DNA from: Streptomyces mangrovisoli
Lineage (GTDB): Bacteria > Actinomycetota > Actinomycetes > Streptomycetales > Streptomycetaceae
Reading direction: 5' to 3'
DNA: 64,000 bases
Assembly (NCBI RefSeq): GCF_000974985.2
Contig: NZ_LAVA02000052.1
Coordinates: forward strand, 1-64,000
Numbering within the stretch: position 1 is the first letter of the stretch; the number at the start of each line of letters is the position of its first letter. The translations under genes and the position numbers were made by a program. The notes beneath the pieces were generated by a model. The model saw only the letters and a program-made list of their open reading frames with translations. It was not told where the DNA came from and did no database searches. This document shows, one piece after another, positions 9,141-17,899 of this stretch.

Positions 9141-10454
9141 GTGCACCACCCGTTCACCCCCGTCGCCGCCCTCCCCGTGGACCCGCGCACCGCTCGCGTC
9201 CACGAGGAGGGCTGGCAGTCCTGGAGCCCGAGCGGCGCCTACGCCCTCGACGCCGCTCCGTACCGCCCCACCAACGACAACTGGGCGCTGGTCTGCTACC
9301 GCCCCGGCCGCACCGTGCCCGCCGGCACCTTCCAGGGCGAGGGCCTGCTCGCGCTCGACCCCGGCGACGGCTCCCCGGTCCGCCTGTGGGCCGCCCCCGA
9401 CCCCCTGCACGCCGTGCCCTCCATCCGGCTCACCGTCCACGGGGACCACGCCGAGATCGAGGCCGACGGCCCGGTGAAGGAGCTGACCGGCACCGACGTC
9501 CAGGGCGTGCTCGGCGCCTGGGCCGACGGCCTCGGACAGCCCGCGCCCCGCCCGGCCCCGACCGTCTGGTGCTCCTGGTACGAGTACTTCACGACGGTCA
9601 CCGAGGACGACATCCACGAGAACCTGCGCGCGATGGACACCCTCGACCTGCCCGTCGACGTCGTCCAGATCGACGACGGCTACCAGCAAGCCCTCGGCGA
9701 CTGGCTCACCCTCTCCGGCCGCTTCCGCTCCCGCGCCGGCATCGCCGAGGCGATCCTCGCCCGCGGCCGCCGCGCCGGCATCTGGACCGCGCCCTTCCTG
9801 GTCGACCCGGCGAGCGACCTCGCGGCCGCCCACCCCGACTGGCTGGTGCGCGCCGCCGACGGCACGCCACTGCACGCCGGGCACAACTGGAACCACGACC
9901 TGTACGCCCTCGACACCACCCACCCGGACGCGGCGGCCCACCTCACCGAGGTCTTCACCACCCTGCGCGCCGAGGGCTACGACTACTTCAAGACCGACTT
10001 CCTCTACGCCGGCGCCCTGGACGGCGTGCGCCACCAGGACGTCGACGCCCTGACCGCCTACCGCGCGGGCATCGGCCTGATCCGCGAGGCCATCGGCGCG
10101 GACGCCTACCTGCTGGGCTGCGGAGCGCCCCAACTCCCCTCCGTCGGGCTGTTCGACGCGATGCGGGTCAGCCCCGACACCGCGCCGCACCGCCGCCCCG
10201 AGGCCGGCGACTACAGCCAGCCCGGCCAGGACCCCGCCGAGTTCACCGGCGCCGGCCGCCAGTGGCAGCACGGCCGGCTGTGGACCAACGACCCCGACTG
10301 CCTGATGGCCCGGCCCGCCGTTCAGACCCGCGAGCGCTGGGCCGCCCATGTCGAGGCCACCGGCGGCCTGGTGGCCTCCAGCGACCGCCTGCTCTCCCTC
10401 GACGAGTGGGGCGTCGCCACCACCCGCCGTCTGCTCACCGGAGCGAAGCGATGA
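9141..10454 (+). CDS. Alpha-galactosidase, GH36 melibiase type
   Basis: A 437-aa cytoplasmic glycosidase with no signal peptide. It carries the GH36/GH27 (clan GH-D) signatures WCSWYEYF, QIDDGYQ and KTDF, the last giving nucleophile D286. D346 in RVSPDTAP is the likely acid/base. I chose GTG 9141 because AAAGAG precedes it by about 7 nt; GTG 9126 is in frame. It would remove alpha-linked galactose from imported oligosaccharides. The stop overlaps the next gene (ATGA at 10451). It is shorter than full bacterial GH36 tetrameric enzymes (about 700 aa), fitting the compact subgroup. Confidence 0.9.
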   Translation: MHHPFTPVAALPVDPRTARVHEEGWQSWSPSGAYALDAAPYRPTNDNWALVCYRPGRTVPAGTFQGEGLLALDPGDGSPVRLWAAPDPLHAVPSIRLTVHGDHAEIEADGPVKELTGTDVQGVLGAWADGLGQPAPRPAPTVWCSWYEYFTTVTEDDIHENLRAMDTLDLPVDVVQIDDGYQQALGDWLTLSGRFRSRAGIAEAILARGRRAGIWTAPFLVDPASDLAAAHPDWLVRAADGTPLHAGHNWNHDLYALDTTHPDAAAHLTEVFTTLRAEGYDYFKTDFLYAGALDGVRHQDVDALTAYRAGIGLIREAIGADAYLLGCGAPQLPSVGLFDAMRVSPDTAPHRRPEAGDYSQPGQDPAEFTGAGRQWQHGRLWTNDPDCLMARPAVQTRERWAAHVEATGGLVASSDRLLSLDEWGVATTRRLLTGAKR

Positions 10455-12499
10455 AGCGCGAACTGACCCTGCCCGGCCTCCAGTACGGCGGCGACTACAA
10501 CCCCGAGCAGTGGCCCGAGGAGACCTGGGCCGAGGACATGCGGCTGATGCGCGAGGCCGGGGTCACCCTGGTCAGCGTCGGCATCTTCTCCTGGTCCCTG
10601 CTCGAACCCGCCGAGGGCGCCTACGACTTCGCCCGCATGGACAAGATCCTCGACCTGCTCCACGAGAACGGCATCGCCGCCGACCTCGCCACCCCGACGG
10701 CCGCCCCGCCCGCCTGGTTCTTCCGCGCCCACCCCGAGGCGCTCCCCGTCGACCACGACGGCCGCACCCTCTCCTACGGCAGCCGCCAGACGTTCTGCCC
10801 GAGCAGCCCCGCCTACCGCGAGGCGGCCCTGCGGATCGCCCGCGCCGTCGCCGAGCGCTACGCGGACCACCCCGCCGTCGCGATGTGGCACATCCACAAC
10901 GAGTACGGCTGCCACAACGCCGCCTGCTACTGCGACACCAGCGCCGAGGCCTTCCGCACCTGGCTGCGCGCCCGCTACGGCGACGACCTCACCGCCCTCA
11001 ACACCGCCTGGGGCACCACGTTCTGGAGCCAGTGGTACTACGACTGGGCGGAGATCCTGCCGCCCCGCGCCACCGGCGCCGTCCCCAACCCCACCCAGCA
11101 GCTCGACTGGCGCCGCTTCTGCTCCGACGCACTGCTCGCGCTGTGCACCGCCGAACGGGAGGTGCTGCGCGAGGCCGCCCCGGACACCCCCGCCACCACC
11201 AACTTCATGGTGATGCACGCCTTCGACGCGCTCGACTACTGGCGCTGGGCCCCCGAGCTGGACGTCGTCTCCAACGACCACTACCTGCGCTCCACCGACC
11301 CCGAGTCGCAGATCGACATCGCGCTCAGCGGCGACCTGGTGCGCTCGCTGGCGGGCGGCCCCTGGCTGCTGATGGAGCACTCCACCGGCGCGGTCAACTG
11401 GCAGCCGGTCAACCGCGCCAAGACCCCCGGCGAGATGCGCCGCAACGCGCTCGCGCACGTGGCGCACGGCGCCGACGGCATCGCCTACTTCCAGTGGCGG
11501 GCGGCCCGCGCGGGCGCGGAGCAGTGGCACTCCGCGATGCTGCCGCACGCCGGCACCGACAGCCGGATCTGGCAGGACGTGGTCCGGCTCGGCGCCGACC
11601 TGAAGGCGCTCGCCGAGGTACGGGGCAGCACGTCCGCAGCCGACACCGCGATCGTCTGGGACTGGGACGCCCGCTGGGCGCTCGAACTCCCCTCCCAGCC
11701 CAGCGAGTCGCTGCGCTACCTCGACCTCGTGCGGTCCTGGTACGAGCCGCTGTGGCGGGCCGGGGTGGCGGTCGACTTCGTCCGCCCCGACGCCGACCTC
11801 TCCGGCTACAAGCTGGTCCTCGCGCCCACCCTCTACCTCGTCGACGACGCGGGCGCCGCCAACCTGACGGGGTTCGCGCGCGCGGGCGGCACCCTCGCCG
11901 TCGGCTTCCACAGCGGCATGGTCGACGAGAACTGCCATGTCCGCCTGGGTGGTTACCCGGGCGCCTTCCGCGAGGCGCTCGGCGTCTCCACCGACGAGCT
12001 GTTCCCGCTCCTCGACGACGAGAGGCTCACCCTCGGCGGCGAGGTCCCGGACGGGGCCACGGCCGGCCTGTGGTCGGAACGGGTCCGCCTCGCGGGCGCC
12101 GAGGCCGTCGCCACCTTCACCGCGGGACCGCTCGCCGGCGGCCCCGCCGTCACCCGCCACGGGCACGGCGACGGCACCGCCTGGTACCTGGCCACCCTCC
12201 CGGACCCCGGCACGCTGGCGGCCCTGCTCGACGGCATCCGCCGCGCGGCGGGCGTCGAAGCGGTGCTGGAGTCCGCCCCCGAGGGCGTGGAGGCCGTCCT
12301 GCGCCGCGGCAAGGACGCCGACTTCCTCTTCCTCGTCGACCACGCCGGGGCCGGCGCCGAGATCGCGGTCCCGGGCGCGGACGTCGAACTCCTCACCGGC
12401 AAAACGGTCGTGGGCGGCACGGTGACCGTGCCGCCCGGAGACACGGCGGTCGTACGCCGCGCGCACCGCGCGGATCTGTCGAAGCCCGCCGCGGAGTAG
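10451..12499 (+). CDS. Beta-galactosidase, GH42
   Basis: A 682-aa intracellular GH42 enzyme. QYGGDYNPEQWP near the N-terminus is typical of the family. The acid/base is E151 in HNEYG and the nucleophile is E309 in LLMEHS. Cysteines in TFCPSS and CHNAACYCD match the zinc-binding cluster of many GH42 proteins. A trimerisation domain and a small C-terminal beta domain follow the barrel. It overlaps the alpha-galactosidase gene by 4 bp. Together the pair can dismantle alpha- and beta-galactosides brought in by the transporter. Lactose, galacto-oligosaccharides or galactan fragments are all possible substrates. Confidence 0.93.
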   Translation: MKRELTLPGLQYGGDYNPEQWPEETWAEDMRLMREAGVTLVSVGIFSWSLLEPAEGAYDFARMDKILDLLHENGIAADLATPTAAPPAWFFRAHPEALPVDHDGRTLSYGSRQTFCPSSPAYREAALRIARAVAERYADHPAVAMWHIHNEYGCHNAACYCDTSAEAFRTWLRARYGDDLTALNTAWGTTFWSQWYYDWAEILPPRATGAVPNPTQQLDWRRFCSDALLALCTAEREVLREAAPDTPATTNFMVMHAFDALDYWRWAPELDVVSNDHYLRSTDPESQIDIALSGDLVRSLAGGPWLLMEHSTGAVNWQPVNRAKTPGEMRRNALAHVAHGADGIAYFQWRAARAGAEQWHSAMLPHAGTDSRIWQDVVRLGADLKALAEVRGSTSAADTAIVWDWDARWALELPSQPSESLRYLDLVRSWYEPLWRAGVAVDFVRPDADLSGYKLVLAPTLYLVDDAGAANLTGFARAGGTLAVGFHSGMVDENCHVRLGGYPGAFREALGVSTDELFPLLDDERLTLGGEVPDGATAGLWSERVRLAGAEAVATFTAGPLAGGPAVTRHGHGDGTAWYLATLPDPGTLAALLDGIRRAAGVEAVLESAPEGVEAVLRRGKDADFLFLVDHAGAGAEIAVPGADVELLTGKTVVGGTVTVPPGDTAVVRRAHRADLSKPAAE

Positions 12500-12509
12500 C
12501 GCCCCGAAA

Positions 12510-12529
12510 GGGGCGCGGGGAACTGCGCG
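12510..12529 (+). repeat. Dispersed 20-bp GC element (copy 3)
   Basis: A single plus-oriented copy follows the beta-galactosidase stop, with its own short local stem (CCCCGAAAGGGG) at its 5' end. Confidence 0.8.
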
Positions 12530-12602
12530 ACCGGCCACGACGGCCCCGCGGCCGCCGGACGGCACACCGCGGGCCCGCCGGCAGGGCGCAGGGCTCCGGG
12601 CC

Positions 12603-12625
12603 GGTCCGACGACTCCCGTCGGACC
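12603..12625. terminator. Bidirectional hairpin between convergent GH42 and bglC genes
   Basis: A perfect 9-bp stem (12603-12611 with 12617-12625) encloses a 5-nt loop. It lies between two converging genes and has no T-run, as is common in Streptomyces. Confidence 0.55.
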
Positions 12626-12655
12626 GACCCGGAACCCGCCGAACCAGCGGAGCGC

Positions 12656-14095
12656 CTACGCCACGTCGTCCGTGGCGGGGAGGCTGCCGGTGCGGGCCGC
12701 TCGGCCGTACCACAGGGCGCTGGACTTCGGGGTGCGCTCCAGCGTCGCGTAGTCCACGTACACCGCGCCGAACCGCTTGCCGTAGCCCCACGCCCACTCG
12801 AAGTTGTCCAGCAGGGACCACAGGTAGTAGCCGCGCACGTCCGCGCCGTCCGTGATCGCCTGCCGTACCGCCGAGAGGTGCCCGTGCAGGTACGCGACGC
12901 GCTCGGGGTCGTGCACGCGGCCGTCCGGGTCCGGCTTGTCGTCGTAGGCCGCGCCGTTCTCCGTGATGTAGATCGGCAGGCCCGGGGCCTCCCGCGTGTA
13001 GCGCATGAGCAGGTCGTGCAGGCCGGACGGGTCGATGGACCAGCCCATCTCCGTGCGCTCGCCCGGCGTCTGGTGGAAGGCCACGTCGTCCGCGCCGGGC
13101 CACGGGGTGTGCTCGCTCTGGCCGTGCCCGTCCAGGCGCGGGCCGGAGACCGTGCTGTCCGCCGCGGAAACCAGCGTCGGCGTGTAGTAGTTGAGGCCGA
13201 GCGCGTCCAACGGCTGCTGGATCAGCGCCAGATCGCCCTCCTCGACGAACGACCAGTCGGTGATCGAACGGGTCGCCGCGAGCAGCGTCTCGGGGTACGC
13301 GCCGTGCAGGATCGGCCCGTGGAAGACGCCGTTGGCCAGGTCGTCGATCTTCAGCGCGGCCGCCGCGTCCTCGGCGGACGGCGTCAGCGGGCGCACCACC
13401 GAGGAGTTGAGGCTGATCGCGATCTGGTTGCGGGACGGCATGACCGACCGCAGCGCCTTGGCGCCGAGGCCGTGCGCCAGGTTCAGGTGGTGCGCGGCCC
13501 GCAGCGCCGCCGCCGGGTCGGTGCGGCCGGGCGCGTGCACGCCGGAGCCGTAGCCCAGGAAGGCGCTGCACCAGGGCTCGTTGAGCGTGATCCAGTTCTC
13601 CACCCGGTCGCCCAGCGCCTCGCCGACGATCTGCGCGTACTCGGCGAACCGGTAGGCGGTGTCACGGGCCGGCCAGCCGCCCGCGTCCTCCAGCTCCTGC
13701 GGCAGGTCCCAGTGGTAGAGGGTGACGGCCGGCTTGATGCCGTGCTCCAGCAGCTCGTCGACCAGGCGGCGGTAGAAGTCCAGGCCCACCTGGACCGCCG
13801 GGCCGCGGCCGGTCGGCTGCACCCGCGACCAGGAGATGGAGAAGCGGTACGCCGTCAGGCCCAGCTCGGCCATGAGCGCCACGTCGTCGCGGTAGCGGTG
13901 GTAGTGGTCGACAGCGATGTCACCGGTCTCGCCGCCCAGCGTCTTGCCCGGCGTATGGCTGAAGGTGTCCCAGATCGAGGGCGTACGGCCGTCCTCCCGC
14001 ACCGCTCCCTCGATCTGGTACGCCGAGGTGGCGGCGCCCCAGAGGAAGGTGGAGGGGAAGGTCACCGGGGTCACCGGCTGTGCGGACTCAGTCAT
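12656..14095 (-). CDS. bglC: Beta-glucosidase, GH1, of the cellobiose cluster
   Basis: A 479-aa intracellular GH1 enzyme that cleaves cellobiose and cello-oligosaccharides to glucose. The acid/base is E173 in TLNEPW and the nucleophile is E379 in ITENGA. No signal peptide is present, so it acts on sugar imported by CebEFG. It is the last gene of the cluster but is separated from cebG by 213 bp with its own CebR box. That box overlaps its Shine-Dalgarno, indicating separate transcription or an extra level of control. The name follows the S. scabies/S. coelicolor gene order. Confidence 0.93.
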   Translation of the reverse strand: MTESAQPVTPVTFPSTFLWGAATSAYQIEGAVREDGRTPSIWDTFSHTPGKTLGGETGDIAVDHYHRYRDDVALMAELGLTAYRFSISWSRVQPTGRGPAVQVGLDFYRRLVDELLEHGIKPAVTLYHWDLPQELEDAGGWPARDTAYRFAEYAQIVGEALGDRVENWITLNEPWCSAFLGYGSGVHAPGRTDPAAALRAAHHLNLAHGLGAKALRSVMPSRNQIAISLNSSVVRPLTPSAEDAAAALKIDDLANGVFHGPILHGAYPETLLAATRSITDWSFVEEGDLALIQQPLDALGLNYYTPTLVSAADSTVSGPRLDGHGQSEHTPWPGADDVAFHQTPGERTEMGWSIDPSGLHDLLMRYTREAPGLPIYITENGAAYDDKPDPDGRVHDPERVAYLHGHLSAVRQAITDGADVRGYYLWSLLDNFEWAWGYGKRFGAVYVDYATLERTPKSSALWYGRAARTGSLPATDDVA

Positions 14096-14108
14096 GGAAG
14101 CGCTCCCA
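14095..14108. promoter_or_regulatory. CebR box at the bglC ribosome-binding site
   Basis: TGGAAGCGCTCCCA matches the ceb operator TGGGAGCGCTCCCA at 13 of 14 positions. On the coding (minus) strand it reads TGGGAGCGCTTCCA and its last base is the A of the ATG. GGGAG therefore serves both as the operator half-site and as the Shine-Dalgarno, about 7 nt before the start. Confidence 0.85.
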
Positions 14109-14142
14109 AGGTGGGCCGCGAAGGCCCGACAGGTCGAAACGA

Positions 14143-14175
14143 GGGGGAAGGAGAGGGGGAGGGGGGAGGGTGGGG
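14143..14175 (+). other. G-run tract with quadruplex potential between cebG and bglC
   Basis: The plus strand has runs of 5, 5, 6, 3 and 5 G separated by short A/G/T linkers. The tract lies in the 213-bp gap between cebG and bglC. On the bglC mRNA sense it is C-rich, so a quadruplex would form on the template DNA strand. A function is not shown. Confidence 0.4.
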
Positions 14176-14308
14176 GACGAACGGCGATACGGCGGGCGCC
14201 GGCGGGGGACGGGCACGGGAGGCGCGAGGGCAGGGACCGGGGACGGGCGGTGGCCCGGCCCCCGGAAGCCCTGCGGCGCGGCGCGCGGCGCGCGGCCTCC
14301 GCGGACCG

Positions 14309-15217
14309 TCAGCCCTTGACCGCGCCCTGCATGATGCCGCCCACGATCTGCTTGCCGAACAGCAGGAAGGCGATCAGCAGCGGCAGCGTGCCGAGCAGCG
14401 CGCCCGCCATGATCACCGCCTGGTCGGGGACATAACCCGTGCCCAGCGAGTTCAGCGCCACCTGGACGGTCGGGTTCTGCTGGTTCAGCGCGATGATCGG
14501 CCACAGGAAGTCGTTCCAGGCGAACACGAAGGTCAGCAGACCCAGCACGGCCATCGCGGGCCGCGCCGCCGGGAAGACCACGTGCCACACCACTCTGAGG
14601 CTGCTCGCGCCGTCCACCCGGGCCGCCTCGATCAGCTCCGTGGGCAGTGCCTGCACCAGGTACTGGCGCATGAAGAACGTCCCGAACGCGGTGACCAGGG
14701 TCGGCAGGATCACCGTCTGCAACTGGTTCGACCAGCCGAGCTTCGACATCCACAGGTACAGCGGCACGACGGCCAGCTGCGGCGGGATCATCATCGTGCC
14801 GATGGTCAGCAGCAGCAGCGCGTTGGAGAACTTGAACCGCAGCTTCGCGAAGGCGAAACCGGCCAGCGTGGAGAAGACCACCGTGCTCGCGGTGATGGTG
14901 CAGGCCACGAGCACGCTGTTGAACATGGCGGTGCCGAGACCGGCCTGGTCCCAGGCGGCCTGGAGGTTCTTGAACAGGTTCCCGCCGAACCACAGCGGCG
15001 GCGGGGTCTGGGCCAGCCGGCGGTCGGTGCGCGAGGCGGCGATCGCGGTCCACACCAGCGGTGCCAGCGACACCAGCGCGAAGACCGTCAGCACGATGTA
15101 CGTGACCGGGCCCGCGTGCATCTGCTTGCCCGCGCCCATCACCCGGCGGGTGCGGCGTTCCGGCGCCGGACGCGTCTGAGGCAGCGGCACCCGGTCCGTC
15201 ACTTCACTCGTCGTCAT
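14309..15217 (-). CDS. cebG: Cellobiose/cellotriose ABC transporter permease CebG
   Basis: A 302-aa MalG-type permease with six membrane segments. A short cytoplasmic N-terminus rich in Arg and Pro precedes them, and an EAA loop reads EAARVDGASSLRVVW. Its ATG (15215-15217) overlaps the cebF stop as ATGA. With CebF it forms the membrane channel that takes up cellobiose and cellotriose delivered by CebE. The energy source is the shared ATPase MsiK, which is not in this window. Confidence 0.92.
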   Translation of the reverse strand: MTTSEVTDRVPLPQTRPAPERRTRRVMGAGKQMHAGPVTYIVLTVFALVSLAPLVWTAIAASRTDRRLAQTPPPLWFGGNLFKNLQAAWDQAGLGTAMFNSVLVACTITASTVVFSTLAGFAFAKLRFKFSNALLLLTIGTMMIPPQLAVVPLYLWMSKLGWSNQLQTVILPTLVTAFGTFFMRQYLVQALPTELIEAARVDGASSLRVVWHVVFPAARPAMAVLGLLTFVFAWNDFLWPIIALNQQNPTVQVALNSLGTGYVPDQAVIMAGALLGTLPLLIAFLLFGKQIVGGIMQGAVKG

Positions 15218-16239
15218 TGGGACTTCCTCAGGCGTCGGGTGAGCAGCATGTTGATCGCCGCGATGATCAGCAGGATCAGGAACATCGACCAGGCGATCGC
15301 GGAGGCCTTGCCGAGGTTGCCGATGATCCAGCCCTGGTCGTACATGTACAGACCGAGCGTCTGGAACTGGTGCTCCGAGCCGCCCTTGGACCCGCTGATC
15401 CCGCCGAACAGCAGCGGCTCACCGAACAGCTGCGTCGCGCCGATGGTCGAGACGACCACCGTGAACAGGATCGTGGGCCGCAGCTGGGGGATGGTCACAT
15501 GGCGGAACTGCTGCCAGCGGTTGGCGCCGTCGAGCGCCGCGGACTCGTACAGGTCGACCGGGATCGCCTGCATCGCCGCGAGGTAGATCAGCGCGTTGTA
15601 ACCGGTCCACCGCCAGATCACGATCGACGACACCGCGAACTGCGAACCCCAGTCGGATTCACGCCAGTTGATCGGGTGGACGCCGACGAAGTGCAGCAGC
15701 CAGTTGACCATGCCGCCGTCCCACGAGTACAGCAGCGTGAAGACGAGGGTCGCCGCCGCCACCGAGGTGGCGTACGGGGTGAGCATGACCACCCGCCACA
15801 CGGTCGAGCCGCGCAGCCGGTAGTTGAGCAGGTGCGCCAGACCGATCGCGGCCAGCAGCTGCGGCACGGTCGAGATCACACCGATGGTGAAGGTGTTCTT
15901 CAGCGCGTTCCAGAAGAACTCGGACGCGAAGAGGTTCTTGTAGTTGTCCAGGCCCGCCCACGTCTGGTGGTCGAGCGAGGACAGCTGCACGTCGTGCAGC
16001 GAGTACCAGGCGGTGTAGAGCAGCGGGACCAGCGAGAAGGCCCCGAATATGAGGAAGAAGGGGGAGATGAACGCGTACGGCGACGCCTTCATGTCCCAGC
16101 GGTACAGCCGGCGGCGCCAGGAGTCCGGTTCCGGCGGTGTACCGCGACCGTGAGCGCCCCGGGCCGCGCCCGGCGAGGAGCCGGGCGCGGCGTCGGCGCT
16201 CGACGCGGCATGCGCGAGAGCCTGGTCGGAGCTGGTCAC
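15214..16239 (-). CDS. cebF: Cellobiose/cellotriose ABC transporter permease CebF
   Basis: A 341-aa MalF-type permease. It has an unusually long hydrophilic N-terminus of about 60 residues before the first membrane segment, and an EAA loop ESAALDGANRWQQF. I chose GTG 16239, which overlaps the cebE stop as GTGA; the longer frame would read back into cebE. It is the second gene of cebEFG and is translationally coupled on both sides. Confidence 0.92.
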   Translation of the reverse strand: MTSSDQALAHAASSADAAPGSSPGAARGAHGRGTPPEPDSWRRRLYRWDMKASPYAFISPFFLIFGAFSLVPLLYTAWYSLHDVQLSSLDHQTWAGLDNYKNLFASEFFWNALKNTFTIGVISTVPQLLAAIGLAHLLNYRLRGSTVWRVVMLTPYATSVAAATLVFTLLYSWDGGMVNWLLHFVGVHPINWRESDWGSQFAVSSIVIWRWTGYNALIYLAAMQAIPVDLYESAALDGANRWQQFRHVTIPQLRPTILFTVVVSTIGATQLFGEPLLFGGISGSKGGSEHQFQTLGLYMYDQGWIIGNLGKASAIAWSMFLILLIIAAINMLLTRRLRKSQ

Positions 16240-17558
16240 TGGCCGAGCACGTCCTTGATCTCGGCCGTGGCTGCGGACCACCCCTGGGCCGGGGTCTTGC
16301 CCTTCTGCTCCACCTGGAGGATGCCGACGTCGGTGATCGCGGTACCGATCGGCTGGTCCTTGATGCCGTAGTTCTGCACCGGGATGGACTTGGCGGAGTC
16401 ACCGAAGATCGTGGTGAGCGGGGCGCCGGAGAAGTACGACGTGGTGTCGGCGGCCGGCTGCAGGGTCGAGTACACCGACGGGGTCGACGGGAAGCTCGCC
16501 TGCTTGGCGAAGACCTTCGCCTGCTGCTCGGGCGCGGTCAGCCACTTGGCCAGCGCGATGGCCTCCTTCTGGTGCTTGCCCGCGGTGGGCACGCCGATGA
16601 AGGAGCCGCCCCAGTCGGACGCGGTCGGGGCCGCCGCGACGTCCCAGTTGCCCTTGCCGGAGTCACCGGACTTCTGCTCGATGTAGCCGATCATCCAGGC
16701 CGGGCAGGCCACGGTGGCGAAGCTGGCGTTGGCGAAGCCCTGGTCCCACGGCTTGTCGAACTGCTTGAGCTTCGCGGACATGTTGCTGGTCGCAACCGTC
16801 ATCGCGTTGTTCCAGGCGTCCTTCACACCGGTGGACTTGTCCCAGATGACGTTGCCGTCCTTGTCGTAGTACCGCTCGCTCTCGCCGCCGAGGGCCGCGT
16901 TGTAGACCGAGGCGGCGGAGTCCACGAACTTGGTGCCCTTGGGCGCCTTCTTCATGTAGTCCTTGCCGACGTCGACGTACTTCGACCAGTCGCCCTTCCA
17001 CATGGCGGCGAGCTTGTCGCGGTCGGTGGGCAGGCCGGCCTTCTTGAACAGGTCCTTGCGGTAGCAGATCGCCATCGGACCGGTGTCGGTACCGAGGCCG
17101 ATCAGCTTGCCGTCCTTGGTGGTGGCCTGGGCGTTCTTCCAGTCCAGCCACTGCGACTTGTCGACGTACTTGCTCATGTCGACGAACTTGTCGCCCTGCG
17201 TCTGCACGGCCTCGGTGATGTTGCCGACCTCGATCGCCTGGATGTCGTCGGTGCCGGACCCGGCCTGCAGGCGGGTGAGGACCTTCGGCCAGTAGACGGA
17301 GGTGCTGGTGGTGACGTTCTCCTTGATGCTGATGTTCGGGTGCAGCTTCATGTACTCGTCGTACAGCCCGGCCTGCTTGTAGCCGAACACGCCGAAGTCG
17401 CCGATGGTCAGCGTCGTCTTGCCGTTGGCGTTGCTGCCGCTGTTGTCCGAGGAACTGTCGTCGGAGTCCTTGGAACAGCCGGCCAGCAGTCCCGTAGTCA
17501 GCGCGGCGACAGCTGCGAGAGCCATCCACCTGCTGGACCGTCGGGTACTCGTACGCAT
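16236..17558 (-). CDS. cebE: Cellobiose/cellotriose-binding lipoprotein CebE
   Basis: A 440-aa solute-binding lipoprotein. The signal peptide ends in lipobox LLAGC with C28 lipidated, followed by a Ser/Asp-rich linker. I chose ATG 17558 because AGGAGGACGCAA precedes it at ideal spacing. The CebR box lies about 115-130 bp upstream. It captures cellobiose and cellotriose at the cell surface and passes them to CebFG. In S. scabies the same protein also triggers toxin production; whether that applies here cannot be told. Confidence 0.93.
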   Translation of the reverse strand: MRTSTRRSSRWMALAAVAALTTGLLAGCSKDSDDSSSDNSGSNANGKTTLTIGDFGVFGYKQAGLYDEYMKLHPNISIKENVTTSTSVYWPKVLTRLQAGSGTDDIQAIEVGNITEAVQTQGDKFVDMSKYVDKSQWLDWKNAQATTKDGKLIGLGTDTGPMAICYRKDLFKKAGLPTDRDKLAAMWKGDWSKYVDVGKDYMKKAPKGTKFVDSAASVYNAALGGESERYYDKDGNVIWDKSTGVKDAWNNAMTVATSNMSAKLKQFDKPWDQGFANASFATVACPAWMIGYIEQKSGDSGKGNWDVAAAPTASDWGGSFIGVPTAGKHQKEAIALAKWLTAPEQQAKVFAKQASFPSTPSVYSTLQPAADTTSYFSGAPLTTIFGDSAKSIPVQNYGIKDQPIGTAITDVGILQVEQKGKTPAQGWSAATAEIKDVLGQ

Positions 17559-17899
17559 TTGCGTCCTCCTGTTGCCTGACGTGCCGACCCCCCGGCCAAC
17601 TGCACTGTTGGGCCCGTTGTTTCTCGCTGCGGCTCGGGCGGGGAACGTGCGGGACGTGTATGTGTCAGGTACTGTGGGAGCGCTCCCACAAGTGATGTGT
17701 TGAAGAGTCGCCGGTTCGTGCGGGGGTGTCAAGGGAGCAAGCACGCTGAGATGCGTTCAGTTATCTGCCTGTTAGCTAACTCGGGGCTTCGTGCCCTCTC
17801 GTCCCGGTCGGACCTGATTCGGTCCCCGGCGGGGCGGGGGCGGTCGGGGATCGGCTGTTAGATTCCAGGCCCATGCACGGTCGACGGGAGGCAGAGCCC
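17559..17899. promoter_or_regulatory. Divergent cebE-cebR promoter region
   Basis: This 341-bp region separates cebE and cebR. It holds the perfect CebR palindrome at 17673-17690. A second 10-bp palindrome GTTAGCTAAC lies at 17771-17780, nearer cebR, and has no assigned function. Confidence 0.7.
17673..17690. promoter_or_regulatory. CebR operator upstream of cebE
   Basis: TGTGGGAGCGCTCCCACA is a perfect 18-bp palindrome containing the full ceb box TGGGAGCGCTCCCA. In studied streptomycetes, CebR bound here represses cebEFG until cellobiose or cellotriose releases it. Confidence 0.95.

Noticed and set aside
8264..12499. 1411-residue frame leading into GH42
   Set aside because: Only the part from 10451 on is real. 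The upstream part is an out-of-frame reading of the permease and GH36 genes.
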